32,407 nucleotides of DNA, taken from contig CAYUZU010000039.1 of assembly GCA_964448675.1 (NCBI GenBank), forward strand, positions 1 through 32,407. Reading direction: 5' to 3'. Position numbers and translations under genes: made by a program. Below, one piece after another: positions 7,639-14,949 of the stretch; the stretch's first letter is position 1; each line of letters starts with the position of its first letter. Under the pieces are notes generated by a model. It saw only the letters and a list, made by a program, of their open reading frames with translations. It had not been told where the DNA came from and ran no database searches. The stretch is from CAYUZU01 sp964448675 (GTDB lineage: Bacteria > Planctomycetota > Phycisphaerae > UBA1845 > Fen-1342).

Positions 7639-7959
7639 TCAGACCCGATCGGCTTTCCGAGATGATCGCCCGCGCCAATACGTCCCGCCCGGCCCGAAGT
7701 GGTCTTCCTCCCAGGCCAGGGCCGCGCTGCGGGTAGGGGCCGCAAAGACGATTTCGCCGAATGGCCGGCCCAGCAACCGCTGCAGCATCCGCCGCCAGAA
7801 GGCCCGGGGCTGTCCAATTTGGACAGTCCAGCATTGTCGCCGCGAGCAGAACTCGACATGCGACGCTCGTTCGACGGCGATCGGGCCCATCGTCTGCCAG
7901 TCGATCTCGTCGGACCACAGGCCGCGTATCGAGCCATCGGGGGTGATCCGCAGCTTCAT
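7639..7959 (-). CDS. conserved-looking hypothetical, coupled to DUF2997 gene
   Basis: A 106-aa protein starting MKLRITPDGSIRGLWSDEID, with a beta-hairpin-like N-terminus, a central WTVQIGQPRAFWRRMLQ segment and a basic end. Its ATG overlaps the stop of the DUF2997 gene (ATGA at 7959-7956), so the two are almost certainly co-translated. I recall similar N-termini in planctomycete hypothetical proteins but know no function. Confidence 0.75.
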   Translation of the reverse strand: MKLRITPDGSIRGLWSDEIDWQTMGPIAVERASHVEFCSRRQCWTVQIGQPRAFWRRMLQRLLGRPFGEIVFAAPTRSAALAWEEDHFGPGGTYWRGRSSRKADRV

Positions 7960-8162
7960 CGCGATGGCTCCGGCTCGGCCTGGCCGGGGGTTTCGCGCAG
8001 CCGCATCTCGGGCTTGGCGTGTGAGTGTTCAATTCGCCCACCCAGCGATTGGGTGATCTCCGTCGTGGCGACCTGACAGGCGGGGCCGGTGAAGTTGATG
8101 GCGTCGACGGTGCACGTGCCGTCGGCGCGGATCGTGATCTTGATGTGCTTGGTGCGGGGCAT
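7956..8162 (-). CDS. DUF2997 family protein
   Basis: A 68-aa protein whose first 45 residues fit DUF2997: a basic start (MPRTKHIKITIRADGTC), then VDAINFTGPACQ, with the conserved Gly-x-x-Cys, then TEITQSLGG. DUF2997 proteins occur near DUF1257 (Ycf35-like) and AAA ATPase genes in cyanobacteria and planctomycetes, but no biochemical role is established to my knowledge. The last 20 residues are polar and probably disordered. AAGGAG 8 nt upstream supports the start. The partner DUF1257 gene is at 12630-13043, separated by the primase/hydrolase insert. No AAA ATPase is visible in the window. Confidence 0.8.
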   Translation of the reverse strand: MPRTKHIKITIRADGTCTVDAINFTGPACQVATTEITQSLGGRIEHSHAKPEMRLRETPGQAEPEPSR

Positions 8163-8235
8163 AGCGGAGTCTCCTTGAGTGCGGGTTCATGCGGTCATGT
8201 GAATCGCCGTGGTGGGTGGACTTGACTGGGGTGTA

Positions 8236-8241
8236 TATAAT
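8236..8241 (+). promoter_or_regulatory. possible -10 element of the primase fragment
   Basis: A perfect TATAAT lies 125 bp upstream of the primase-fragment ATG, in the region diverging from the DUF2997 gene. The only TTGACT nearby (8222-8227) is 8 bp away, too close to be its -35, so this is a weak promoter call. Confidence 0.3.
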
Positions 8242-8366
8242 CCTGGCAAAGGCCTGTATCGGCCGAGGGCATACCCGCTTGTGCAAACCCGGGATTTTCC
8301 GCCTCGACGACGCCAGCTGCAGGGGAAACCAATAGCGGTTTGCGCGGAAAAAGCGGAGGTTCGTTC

Positions 8367-8735
8367 ATGGTTCGTAGGATTGCAGGCGAGGACGCATGTG
8401 TCGTTGACGTCTATTCGGTGAACGTGCCGATATCGCGCAAGCTGGCGCGGTGTCTGCAGGGCACGAGGCTGGCCCGGCGTCACCAGCGGGAGCTGGCGGC
8501 CAGCGGGATCAGCAAGGAACTGATCAAAGCAAGCGGCATTCGTACGGTGCGGGGGAACAGAATTGCCCGACTGCTGAATTGGAAGCAGGGCTCACCCGGC
8601 AGCATCGGCTGGGCGATCCCGTTTGACCGTCCAAACAGCCCGGATTGCTGCTGGCGGGTCAAGCTCGATACGCCCCGGGAACTCGGGCCGATGTCCCAAA
8701 GCTGGCGAATCACGCGCTACTCGCCGGCGCGCTCG
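8367..8735 (+). pseudogene. N-terminal fragment of a DUF3854-type primase
   Basis: The ATG at 8367 has GGAGG 7 nt upstream. The frame gives about 120 residues resembling the start of phage/plasmid primases with DUF3854: RRHQRELAASGISKELIKA, SGIRTVRGNRIARLLNWK, then WAIPFDRPN and WRVKLDTPR, and a possible remnant of the K-Y-E-x-P-x-G-S motif as TRYSPARSA. After about 8735 the frame loses resemblance to a protein and overlaps, in antisense, the serine hydrolase gene. The C-terminal end of the same kind of protein resumes at about 10603 on the same strand. The primase therefore appears broken, with its helicase centre lost or replaced. The end coordinate is approximate. Confidence 0.65.
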
Positions 8736-10534
8736 GCACCGCTTTGCCCGGCTGCCGGCATCGCCTCTTCATCGAGGATCAGTCCGTCGCGCACCGCGGC
8801 GAGGAACTTGCGTGACCACTCGCCGTGGCGGGGCCCGCCTTCTTTGCGGACCTGCACGACGATGAGGTCGCGTTCCAGGTCCACCCGCAGCAGGCACATG
8901 CTTAGCGAGCCGTACCCGACGGTGCGGTCGCTGAAGATCAGGTCGGCGGGCTCGTTCGAGAGCGGGTTCGCTCCGGGCCGCCGATCGTTCTTCCAGTGCA
9001 GCCCGATCCCTTCGACCTCTTCAATGTTCGGATCCCATTGCTTCAGCGGCTTGGGCAGCAGCTTGTCGAAGGTCCCCGGCCTGATGAACTGCTGATCTCC
9101 GTAGCTGCCCCGGTTCGCGATCCATTGGGCCAGCACGCCGAGCTCGTAGGCGGTCATCTTCGCGCCAGAGCTGGCCTCGCTGATCGGAACATCACCGAGG
9201 CCCAGCGGCTTGAACAGATGATCGTGATAAAGCCGCACGGCGCTTTTGCCGGTGATCAGCTCCATCGCTTCGGCGGTCAGGTCGTAGCCCATGCCGCTAT
9301 AAACGTACTTGTTGCCGGGCTCGTTGACGTCGATGCCGTTGAGCACGACGTTGTCGAGATACGCATTCCGGACGCCGCCCCAGCTCCCGTGCCCGGTCAG
9401 CCCACTGGTGAACGTCAGGCACTGACGGAAGGTGGGCACGTGCGGGCTGTCTTCGGGAAAGTCCGGGAAGACGGTTGCGATCTTGTCATCGAGTTTGACG
9501 AGGCCTTGGTCCAGAAACTGGCTGAACAAAAGCGCCGTGACGGTCTTCGTGATCGAGAACACCGGACACCGGCAATCCCGGCCGACCGGTTCCCCTGTTT
9601 CGTCGGTGCCGCTGGCCACGTGCGTGACGACCACCCCCCGCCGGGCGACGAGCGTAACGAACGGAATGCCGGTGTCTTCCGCCCAGCTCGCGCAGATCGC
9701 GTCGAGCTTCTCCTTCGTGTCGGGACGGACGCCGGCCTCAGCGGGGGTGCCGGGGCGCAGGACCAGGGCGGGTGGCGTTTGTTCGCGCGGTGAGCGGAGC
9801 GGGCGGACTTCGTCGGTTCGGCCGAGAATCTTGAGCTTTAATGCCAAGTGATAATCGTCGTCGCGGACCCGCGCCGATTCGGTGCTCAGCGGCCCGTGCC
9901 CCAGCGGCTTCATCTCTGACAGCCCGGCCAGCAGGATCGCACCGGCCTCATCGTCGTTGAGGGCGTTGCGGAAGCGCTCTTGGCTGATCTGCTGGATCTC
10001 GTCGGCGTGCTCCTGCCAGACCTTGGGGTCGATGGGAGGCGGCACCTGTGGCAGCGGCAGGGGCTCTTCCGCGGGAAAGATGATCAAGAAACCGGGCGGG
10101 CGGCAAAAGAGGGTCAGAGCCCGGCGGACCGGCGTACCGTTGGGAGCAGTCCCCTCCAGATACGCCCCCCAACGGCCCGGCTCGTTTGGCACGGGTACTT
10201 CGTTCAACTCGACGTCGAACCAGCGTATTTCGAGGTCTGTCGTGCCGCCCAGCTGGCGGACAAGGTCGGCATCCCGCCAGATGATCCGCGGCGGCGCCTC
10301 GGGATTGAAGATGAATCCCATCGGCTGGGACGTCGTCAGTGTCTGGTCCTGAAACCGCCTGCGTTGCTCGGAGAGTGTGCCGAGCGGCTGTTGACCTTCG
10401 CCGTCCGTCGGGCCTGGTTCGGCGTCATCCGGTATTGCGGCCAAAGCCGGAGGGTGCAGCAACGCAACCGCCGCGACCGCGACAATCCAAACCAACCTGC
10501 CGTTGCCCCAGCGGTATCGCGAAAGGTCGTTCAT
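8717..10534 (-). CDS. secreted serine hydrolase, beta-lactamase/class C-like
   Basis: A 605-aa protein with a signal peptide (hydrophobic LVWIVAVAAVALLHPPALA around residues 14-32). The first 270 residues form a domain I do not recognise (PEAPPRIIWRDADLVRQLGG and following). The C-terminal part is a serine beta-lactamase-like hydrolase (PF00144 group): the S-x-x-K motif in FSITKTVTALLFSQFL, preceded by VVVTHVASG, and the tyrosine motif in VYSGMGYDLTAEAMEL. The family includes peptidases and esterases acting on cell-wall peptides or small esters. The Met at 10534 was chosen because it begins the signal peptide; no strong ribosome site is seen. The gene lies antisense between the two halves of a primase gene, so it probably arrived by insertion. 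Confidence 0.85.
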   Translation of the reverse strand: MNDLSRYRWGNGRLVWIVAVAAVALLHPPALAAIPDDAEPGPTDGEGQQPLGTLSEQRRRFQDQTLTTSQPMGFIFNPEAPPRIIWRDADLVRQLGGTTDLEIRWFDVELNEVPVPNEPGRWGAYLEGTAPNGTPVRRALTLFCRPPGFLIIFPAEEPLPLPQVPPPIDPKVWQEHADEIQQISQERFRNALNDDEAGAILLAGLSEMKPLGHGPLSTESARVRDDDYHLALKLKILGRTDEVRPLRSPREQTPPALVLRPGTPAEAGVRPDTKEKLDAICASWAEDTGIPFVTLVARRGVVVTHVASGTDETGEPVGRDCRCPVFSITKTVTALLFSQFLDQGLVKLDDKIATVFPDFPEDSPHVPTFRQCLTFTSGLTGHGSWGGVRNAYLDNVVLNGIDVNEPGNKYVYSGMGYDLTAEAMELITGKSAVRLYHDHLFKPLGLGDVPISEASSGAKMTAYELGVLAQWIANRGSYGDQQFIRPGTFDKLLPKPLKQWDPNIEEVEGIGLHWKNDRRPGANPLSNEPADLIFSDRTVGYGSLSMCLLRVDLERDLIVVQVRKEGGPRHGEWSRKFLAAVRDGLILDEEAMPAAGQSGAERAGE

Positions 10535-10602
10535 ACCCGCGGATTGTCCGCGGGCACTGCAGCGCTGTAAACCCGGTTTCCAGCGTCTGCGTGGCCGCCC
10601 AC

Positions 10603-10633
10603 AAAAAACCACGCGCCAGCTTCGATTGGCGCG
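10603..10633 (-). terminator. Rho-independent terminator, leftward
   Basis: A 7-bp GC-rich stem (10612-10618 with 10627-10633) and 8-nt loop are followed, reading leftward, by TGG and six T's (10608-10603). It overlaps the start of the primase C-terminal fragment. It may have arrived with the serine hydrolase segment. Confidence 0.6.
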
Positions 10634-11055
10634 CGGCGACAGCTATTCAGGAGGAGCTGTCGGGCGTCCCGAACTGGGCCCAGGAAGGCTGGGTGAACTT
10701 GCGGGACTGCGGGGACTTCGTCGTGCCGTCCTCATCGCAGGCGGTGCTGGCCGAAGCCGAGCAGACATTGAGCCCGATCAAGGCGTTTCTGGAGGATTGC
10801 TGTGATTTCGACCCCAGCTACCAGGTCGCCGGCAAGGCGTTGTGGCAAGCGTGGCAAGGGTGGTGCCGTGACAGCGGCCATCATGCCGGCAGTCGCGAGA
10901 AGCTGGGGAACGACTTGCGGGGCCAGGTGCCGGGCATTGTGCGTCGCCAAGTCCGGGTCGGGAATGCGCGGAACTGGGTGTATGACGGGCTGCAGCTCAA
11001 CGATGTGGGCCAGCAGATGATTAAAGACAATCAATTGCGGCGGTTTCGTGCTTGA
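10603..11055 (+). pseudogene. C-terminal fragment of a phage/plasmid primase
   Basis: About 150 residues in one frame match the end of P4/D5-type primase-helicases: an acidic end of the helicase part (NWAQEGWVNLRDCGDFVVP), then SPIKAFLEDCC, then a winged-helix-like tail (LWQAWQGWCRDSGHH, SREKLGNDLRGQ, RVGNARNWVYDGLQL). No ribosome site or N-terminus accompanies it, and the frame upstream of 10603 looks non-coding. It is on the same strand as the DUF3854 fragment at 8367-8735, 1.9 kb away. I read both as the ends of one interrupted primase. The start is approximate. Confidence 0.65.
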
Positions 11056-11255
11056 TCGCGGCCTGGGCAGAATTCGAGATGATCCATAATGACAGGAGGT
11101 CTTCCCGTGGTCGCGGTGCAAGATGATACATAATGATCAATAGGAGCCTGGATTCGCTTCCTGGTCGCGGCGGAAGATGATAGTTATTGATCAGCGAGGC
11201 TGTGAGGCTGTTGATGATCGCGGAGGCTGTGGGGCTGTTGGTGATCGCGGAGGCT
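11050..11255 (+). repeat. degenerate tandem repeats downstream of primase
   Basis: Three units of about 54 bp begin near 11052, 11107 and 11161. Each contains T-G-R/G-T-C-G-C-G-G followed by AAGATGAT-like and TAATGATCA-like sequences. Two shorter echoes (TGATCGCGGAGGCTG) begin at about 11215 and 11242. The units are partly AT-rich. Together with the adjacent iterons they look like a replication or segregation control region. Confidence 0.65.
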
Positions 11256-11266
11256 GGAGCAAGTAC

Positions 11267-11491
11267 TGTCACCAGTGTCACCAGTTCTGTCACCGGTTCG
11301 CGCGGGGAGCTGGTGACAGGTAAAGCCCTATATCGCAGGGATTTAGGTGATTTGTCACCAGTGTCACCAGTTCCTTTCAAAAAGTCCCGTAGGGCTCGCG
11401 ACCAGAGGAGAGCAGGGAATCTATCTCTCTTCCGCGAAGTAGTTTAGCAGAATCGCTGGTGACACCGGTGACACTGGTGACAGTTGTGACA
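11267..11491. repeat. ten 9-bp iteron-like repeats, candidate origin
   Basis: The 9-mer TGTCACCAG, or a one- to two-base variant, occurs at 11267, 11276, 11288, 11353 and 11362 on the plus strand. Its reverse complement occurs at 11310, 11456, 11465, 11474 and 11483. Two pairs and one run of four are directly abutting, so phasing is exactly 9 bp. The rightmost four face the left group. Clusters of short direct repeats next to a replication gene are typical of iteron origins; here they lie 200 bp past a primase remnant. Origin function is an inference. Confidence 0.6.
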
Positions 11492-11897
11492 GGGACAGGA
11501 GGGCCTCGGTGGCGATTTTGCTTGGCGTGGGACTTGAAAAGGTAAATGATCGATTTATGATCAGATACGGTACAGGTGCCTAGGTGATCGCGTGATGATC
11601 GTTTTCTGGGGCTGATGGGGCTTGCATTGATCCCTTACATGGGGCGCGACGATGGGGTCGCTATCTCATTGGTTCGGATGATCCTGCCCTTGTCGCAGAA
11701 GCTCAGGGGTTGTGTCTCCCAGGTGACCGACACAGGCTAGGGCTTCGATGGCTCGATTTGATCGGCCCGGCAGGGAAACTGGGGCGCTCGTTCAAACTGG
11801 GTGGCCAAATGCGCGGGACGCTTTCTGTTTTCCCACAACCGGCTTTGCAGGTGCGCGGGTGCTGAGTTTCACCGTCTAATGGATAAAGGAGTGCGAA
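11492..11897. other. non-coding stretch after the iterons
   Basis: About 400 bp with no frame that looks like a protein. It holds several TGATC-rich short stretches (about 11547-11600), including GGTGATCGCGTGATGATCG, which echo the tandem repeats at 11050-11255. The last part leads into the ribosome site of the next gene. Confidence 0.5.
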
Positions 11898-12575
11898 GTG
11901 GCTGGGCGTAAGCTCCGGCAAGATCACGGCCGTTGGGCTTTCGATTTGGTGCTGGGAACATACGGGACGATCATGACGGGGCCGCGCGGCTTTACCTACG
12001 CGTCAGGCAGGCATGGCCACTACTGCGGCAGTAACAGGCACCATTTTCGGTTCCTCAGCCGGAAACAAGTATGCAAGGAACTTCATTTGCAGGCACAACT
12101 GGCGCTTCCGGGCCTCCACTGTCATCTTGCCACGTCAAGCCATCCGAACGTGGGTTTCTTCTACGATGTTGATCAGTTTAGGCAAGCGTATTACATGGGC
12201 AAGGCTGGTAAGAACGATTCAGTAATCAAATGGGGCGGAGACAAGTTCCGATATGATCCAGGCGGTAAAGGTTCTCCCGTGGAGTTCCTACCAGCCCGGA
12301 TCGTGTGTTGTGCCAGGTCAACCTACGTGGACTCTGTGCAGCGGAGAATCATCGACGCTACGCGGCGAACTCGCCTGGCAGTCGCGACAGCAGGGCGGCC
12401 CCGGACGCTGCCACGGGGCGTAAGAACCAGTCGGAAGCTGGGGACCTGGGCGTGCGCCGAAGTCTCGCTTCCGGATGGGACGCTGGAGACGCGTGAGGTG
12501 CCGCTCGACCTGCTATTCGAAATCGACGTCACCAACGTGTATCGCAATAGGGAACTGAGAACCGGCCAGTGCTAA
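11898..12575 (+). CDS. hypothetical protein
   Basis: A 225-aa basic, soluble protein with no recognised family. The GTG start has GGAG 6 nt upstream. Visible features: a His/Gly/Tyr-rich N-terminal third (FTYASGRHGHYCGSN, then HHFRFLSRKQVC), a central FFYDVDQFRQAYYMGKAGK, and a C-terminal region with basic stretches and an acidic end (LDLLFEIDVTNVY). There is no signal peptide or transmembrane segment. It converges on the DUF1257 gene with 54 bp between. It follows the putative origin and may be a passenger of the same element. Confidence 0.65.
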   Translation: MAGRKLRQDHGRWAFDLVLGTYGTIMTGPRGFTYASGRHGHYCGSNRHHFRFLSRKQVCKELHLQAQLALPGLHCHLATSSHPNVGFFYDVDQFRQAYYMGKAGKNDSVIKWGGDKFRYDPGGKGSPVEFLPARIVCCARSTYVDSVQRRIIDATRRTRLAVATAGRPRTLPRGVRTSRKLGTWACAEVSLPDGTLETREVPLDLLFEIDVTNVYRNRELRTGQC

Positions 12576-12629
12576 TTGGTGCCGGCTATCGCAGACGCAC
12601 GCTAAACTCTAGCATCGCGTCAGCCTGCT

Positions 12630-13043
12630 TCACCGATACCCCGCCACCGTCACCTCGATTTCGCCATTCGCCAAGGTGTAACGCGTTACAGTTCGGCCGC
12701 GGGCTTGCTGCTGGCGGCGAATGACCGCGTAGGCGTATTCCTGCTTGATGCGGTTTTGCATTCCAGCGTTGAAGCGATGGCGGCCGTCGTATTCGCTGAT
12801 CCAGGCCCGGTAGGTGCCATCGGCCTGTTTTTCCCAGCCGACATCGTTGGCGGCCTGGCCGACGTGCTGCCGGCGGATGACGAGATGGGCCTGCTGCGGC
12901 CGCTGGTCACCCTGATAACCGTACAGCGGCACGGCTTCGGCGTGCACTTCGATCTGCGACGGTTCGAAGCCGCAGCTGGTGAGGGCCTCGATCAGGGCCT
13001 GCGGATCACGGAATTCGGTTTGACATGCGACGAAGTGGGACAT
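12630..13043 (-). CDS. DUF1257 (Ycf35-like) protein
   Basis: A 137-aa protein starting MSHFVACQTEFRDPQALIEA, the typical DUF1257 beginning, followed by LTSCGFEPSQIEVH, a Tyr/Gln-rich middle (YGYQGDQRPQQAHLVIRRQ), GWEKQADGTYRAWISEYD, and a tail of repeated beta strands. DUF1257 covers algal Ycf35 and many bacterial and phage proteins; its biochemical role is not known to me. It often neighbours DUF2997 and an AAA ATPase. The start was chosen at MSHF with GGAG 9 nt upstream, five codons inside a longer frame. IS66 sits directly upstream and may affect its promoter. The palindrome TGTAACGCGTTACA lies within the gene. Confidence 0.9.
   Translation of the reverse strand: MSHFVACQTEFRDPQALIEALTSCGFEPSQIEVHAEAVPLYGYQGDQRPQQAHLVIRRQHVGQAANDVGWEKQADGTYRAWISEYDGRHRFNAGMQNRIKQEYAYAVIRRQQQARGRTVTRYTLANGEIEVTVAGYR
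12677..12690. promoter_or_regulatory. palindrome TGTAACGCGTTACA, possible protein-binding site
   Basis: A perfect 14-bp palindrome inside DUF1257 whose inner 12 bp are identical to the site in the PD-(D/E)XK gene. It lies in coding sequence, which argues against a simple operator but not against a partition, methylation or spreading-protein site. Confidence 0.45.
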
Positions 13044-13097
13044 TGGGGTGTTCTCCATGCATGCGGAGTCTTCAGGAACAACGAAACCCAGTGAAAC

Positions 13098-13124
13098 TTG
13101 CGCTGCGTAAAACGCATTTCTATA
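13098..13124 (+). promoter_or_regulatory. promoter split by the IS66 insertion
   Basis: TTGCGC (13098-13103) is followed after exactly 17 bp by TATA (13121-13124). If the IS and one duplicated target are removed, TATA joins CT (15751-15752) to make TATACT, giving a well-spaced sigma70-type promoter for the gene at 15796. The IS keeps a copy of TATACT (15747-15752) on its right but separates it from the original -35. Confidence 0.5.
13117..13124. repeat. IS66 target site duplication, left copy
   Basis: TTTCTATA abuts the left inverted repeat; the identical octamer at 15743-15750 abuts the right one. Confidence 0.95.
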
Positions 13125-13173
13125 GTGAGCGTTGAATGAACAGCACCCTGGCTGTCGGCGGTGGGCCGGGCGG

Positions 13174-14871
13174 TTAGGGTTGCGCGGGGGATGACGGTAC
13201 GGGCGGGGTGGACGAGGTTGTCTTCCAGCGATCAGGCAGCCAGTCGTCGACGCGGCTGATCGGCGTGTCGGGCAGGTTGGCCAGGAGTTGCGTCAGGTAG
13301 GCCTGCGGGTTGATCTCGTGTCGGCGGCAGGTGCTGGTCAGGCTGCTGAGGATGGCCGCCGTCTCGCCGCCCCGGACCGAGCCGGCGAACAGGGCATTCT
13401 TCCGCAGCAGCGCGATCCGCTTCATCTGCTGCTCGGCGAGGTTGTTGTGGAGCGGCACCGCCGGGTCGGTGGTGAACAGGGTCAGCGCCGACCACTGATT
13501 CAGCGTGTAGCCAATGGCCTCCGCCAGCGGATGCTTGGGCAGCAGCTTGGCCTTCTGTTCAACCAGCAACACGTGCAGTGTATCGAGCAGCGGAACGGCT
13601 TCGGCTTGTCGGCGGCGCAACCGCTCGTCGGCGTCCAGGCCCCCGAGCCGCTTCTCCAGGTCGAACAGGTCTTTGATCAGCTTCAGGATCGTGCGGGCAA
13701 CCTGGGGCGCGGCCTTCTCGTTGTCCACGAACTTGCGGCGCGCATGGGCCCAGCAGCCCGCCCGCGGCAGGTCCTGCTCCAGCACGATTCCGTCATACCC
13801 GCCGTACGCATCCGCCAGCAACGTGCCGCGGAAGTTCTTCAGGAACGCCGCCGGCCCGTCGCGCTTGCGGCTTTCGGTGAAGGCGAACACGTTGTACGGG
13901 TGGGAGTCGTCGCCGCGGTAGATCCACATCCGCGCCTGTTTGGCCTTGCCGGGCTGAAGCAGCGGCAACACCGTGTCGTCCGTCGCCAGCACGTCTGACT
14001 GCTTCACGCGCTGCACCATGCGGTCATAGACCGGCCGCACCAGCCGGGCCACGTCATGCAGCCACAGGCACATCGTCGAACGATCCAGCTCGAAGCCCTG
14101 CCGCGCGAAGATGTGCTGCAGCCGGTGCAGCGGCAGATAGTCACTGAACTTCGCCGTCACCACGTACGCCAGCAGCCCCGGCCCCGGCAGGCCCTTGTCG
14201 ATCGGCGAGCCGTTGGTCTTCGCGGCCAGTTCGATCTTCGGGTTGTGCCCGTCCTGCTCGCAATGACGGCAGGCGTACTTGTGCTGGATGTGCTTGACCC
14301 GCACGAACGAGCCCGGCAGGTATTCGATCGTGTAGCTGATCGCCTGGCCGATCTTCTCGCGCTGCTGCTGACAAGTCGGGCACTGGCACAGCTCGTCGGT
14401 CAACTCGTAGACGTGTTCGATCTGCGGCAGATGATCCAGCTGACTGAGATCACGGCGACCACGCGTCCGCAGCCGGCGCGAAGCGCGGCGTGGTTGGGAT
14501 TGATCATCATCTTCCGCGCCCGGCACGTCGGCGGCGTCAATCGGCCGCCCGTCGAGCAACCCGCCGAAGTCCAGCAGCAACTGGCCGGGATCACTGAGCC
14601 GATCGGCCCGCGGACCGTAGGCCTGCTTGAGTGCCTTGGCCAACCGCACCTCCAGCCGCAGCTTCTCGACGTGGTACGCGTCGCGCTGCTCCGTGACCTG
14701 GGCGATCGTCTGCGTCTGTTCCTGGATCGTGGTCGTCTGCCGGGCCAGCGCTGTAGACTGCTGTTGTATGGTCCTTTGGTGTTCGCTGATGACCTGCTCG
14801 CGCGCGACGAGCAAGCGCTTCAGCTCATTCACATCGTCAGGCAGGGAGGTCAGCGGCGACGTGTCATCCAT
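13174..14871 (-). CDS. tnpC: IS66 transposase TnpC
   Basis: A 565-aa DDE transposase that cuts and joins the IS ends. Order of parts: an N-terminal Gln-rich coiled coil (residues about 15-75); a helix-turn-helix/leucine region (KLRLEVRLAKALKQAYG); a zinc-finger part with CQCPTC and CRHCEQDG; the catalytic domain with ATDDTVLPLL (first Asp), LLADAYGGYDG (second Asp) and HARRKF; and the Glu in NNLAEQQMKR; then the IS66 C-terminal domain (FAGSVRGGETAAILSSL). Length is normal for the family. The start is the ATG at MDDTSPL; an upstream TTG in frame is less likely. A 78-bp gap separates it from tnpB. Confidence 0.96.
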   Translation of the reverse strand: MDDTSPLTSLPDDVNELKRLLVAREQVISEHQRTIQQQSTALARQTTTIQEQTQTIAQVTEQRDAYHVEKLRLEVRLAKALKQAYGPRADRLSDPGQLLLDFGGLLDGRPIDAADVPGAEDDDQSQPRRASRRLRTRGRRDLSQLDHLPQIEHVYELTDELCQCPTCQQQREKIGQAISYTIEYLPGSFVRVKHIQHKYACRHCEQDGHNPKIELAAKTNGSPIDKGLPGPGLLAYVVTAKFSDYLPLHRLQHIFARQGFELDRSTMCLWLHDVARLVRPVYDRMVQRVKQSDVLATDDTVLPLLQPGKAKQARMWIYRGDDSHPYNVFAFTESRKRDGPAAFLKNFRGTLLADAYGGYDGIVLEQDLPRAGCWAHARRKFVDNEKAAPQVARTILKLIKDLFDLEKRLGGLDADERLRRRQAEAVPLLDTLHVLLVEQKAKLLPKHPLAEAIGYTLNQWSALTLFTTDPAVPLHNNLAEQQMKRIALLRKNALFAGSVRGGETAAILSSLTSTCRRHEINPQAYLTQLLANLPDTPISRVDDWLPDRWKTTSSTPPVPSSPAQP

Positions 14872-14949
14872 GACATTTGAAGTATGCCTGCGCAATCCGC
14901 GATCGGCAACTTTATCTGCGATTGTGGATAACCCGGCGTTGATCCCGCC

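Noticed and set aside
8717..9095. Continuation of the primase N-terminal frame to 9095
   Set aside because: Composition becomes Arg/Ser-rich and it is antisense to the conserved end of the serine hydrolase, so it is a shadow frame.
11021..11380. 119-aa minus-strand frame over the tandem repeats
   Set aside because: It overlaps the primase end and is made of translated DNA repeats.
11187..11447. 86-aa frame across the iteron region
   Set aside because: Its Val-Thr-Ser repeats come from the 9-bp DNA repeat; no ribosome site.
14886..14909. Partial match to the CRISPR repeat (GCCTGCG-CAATCCGC) upstream of tnpC, considered as a tracr anti-repeat
   Set aside because: It lies inside the IS66 element, with a 2-nt gap and no flanking match or terminator; most likely chance.
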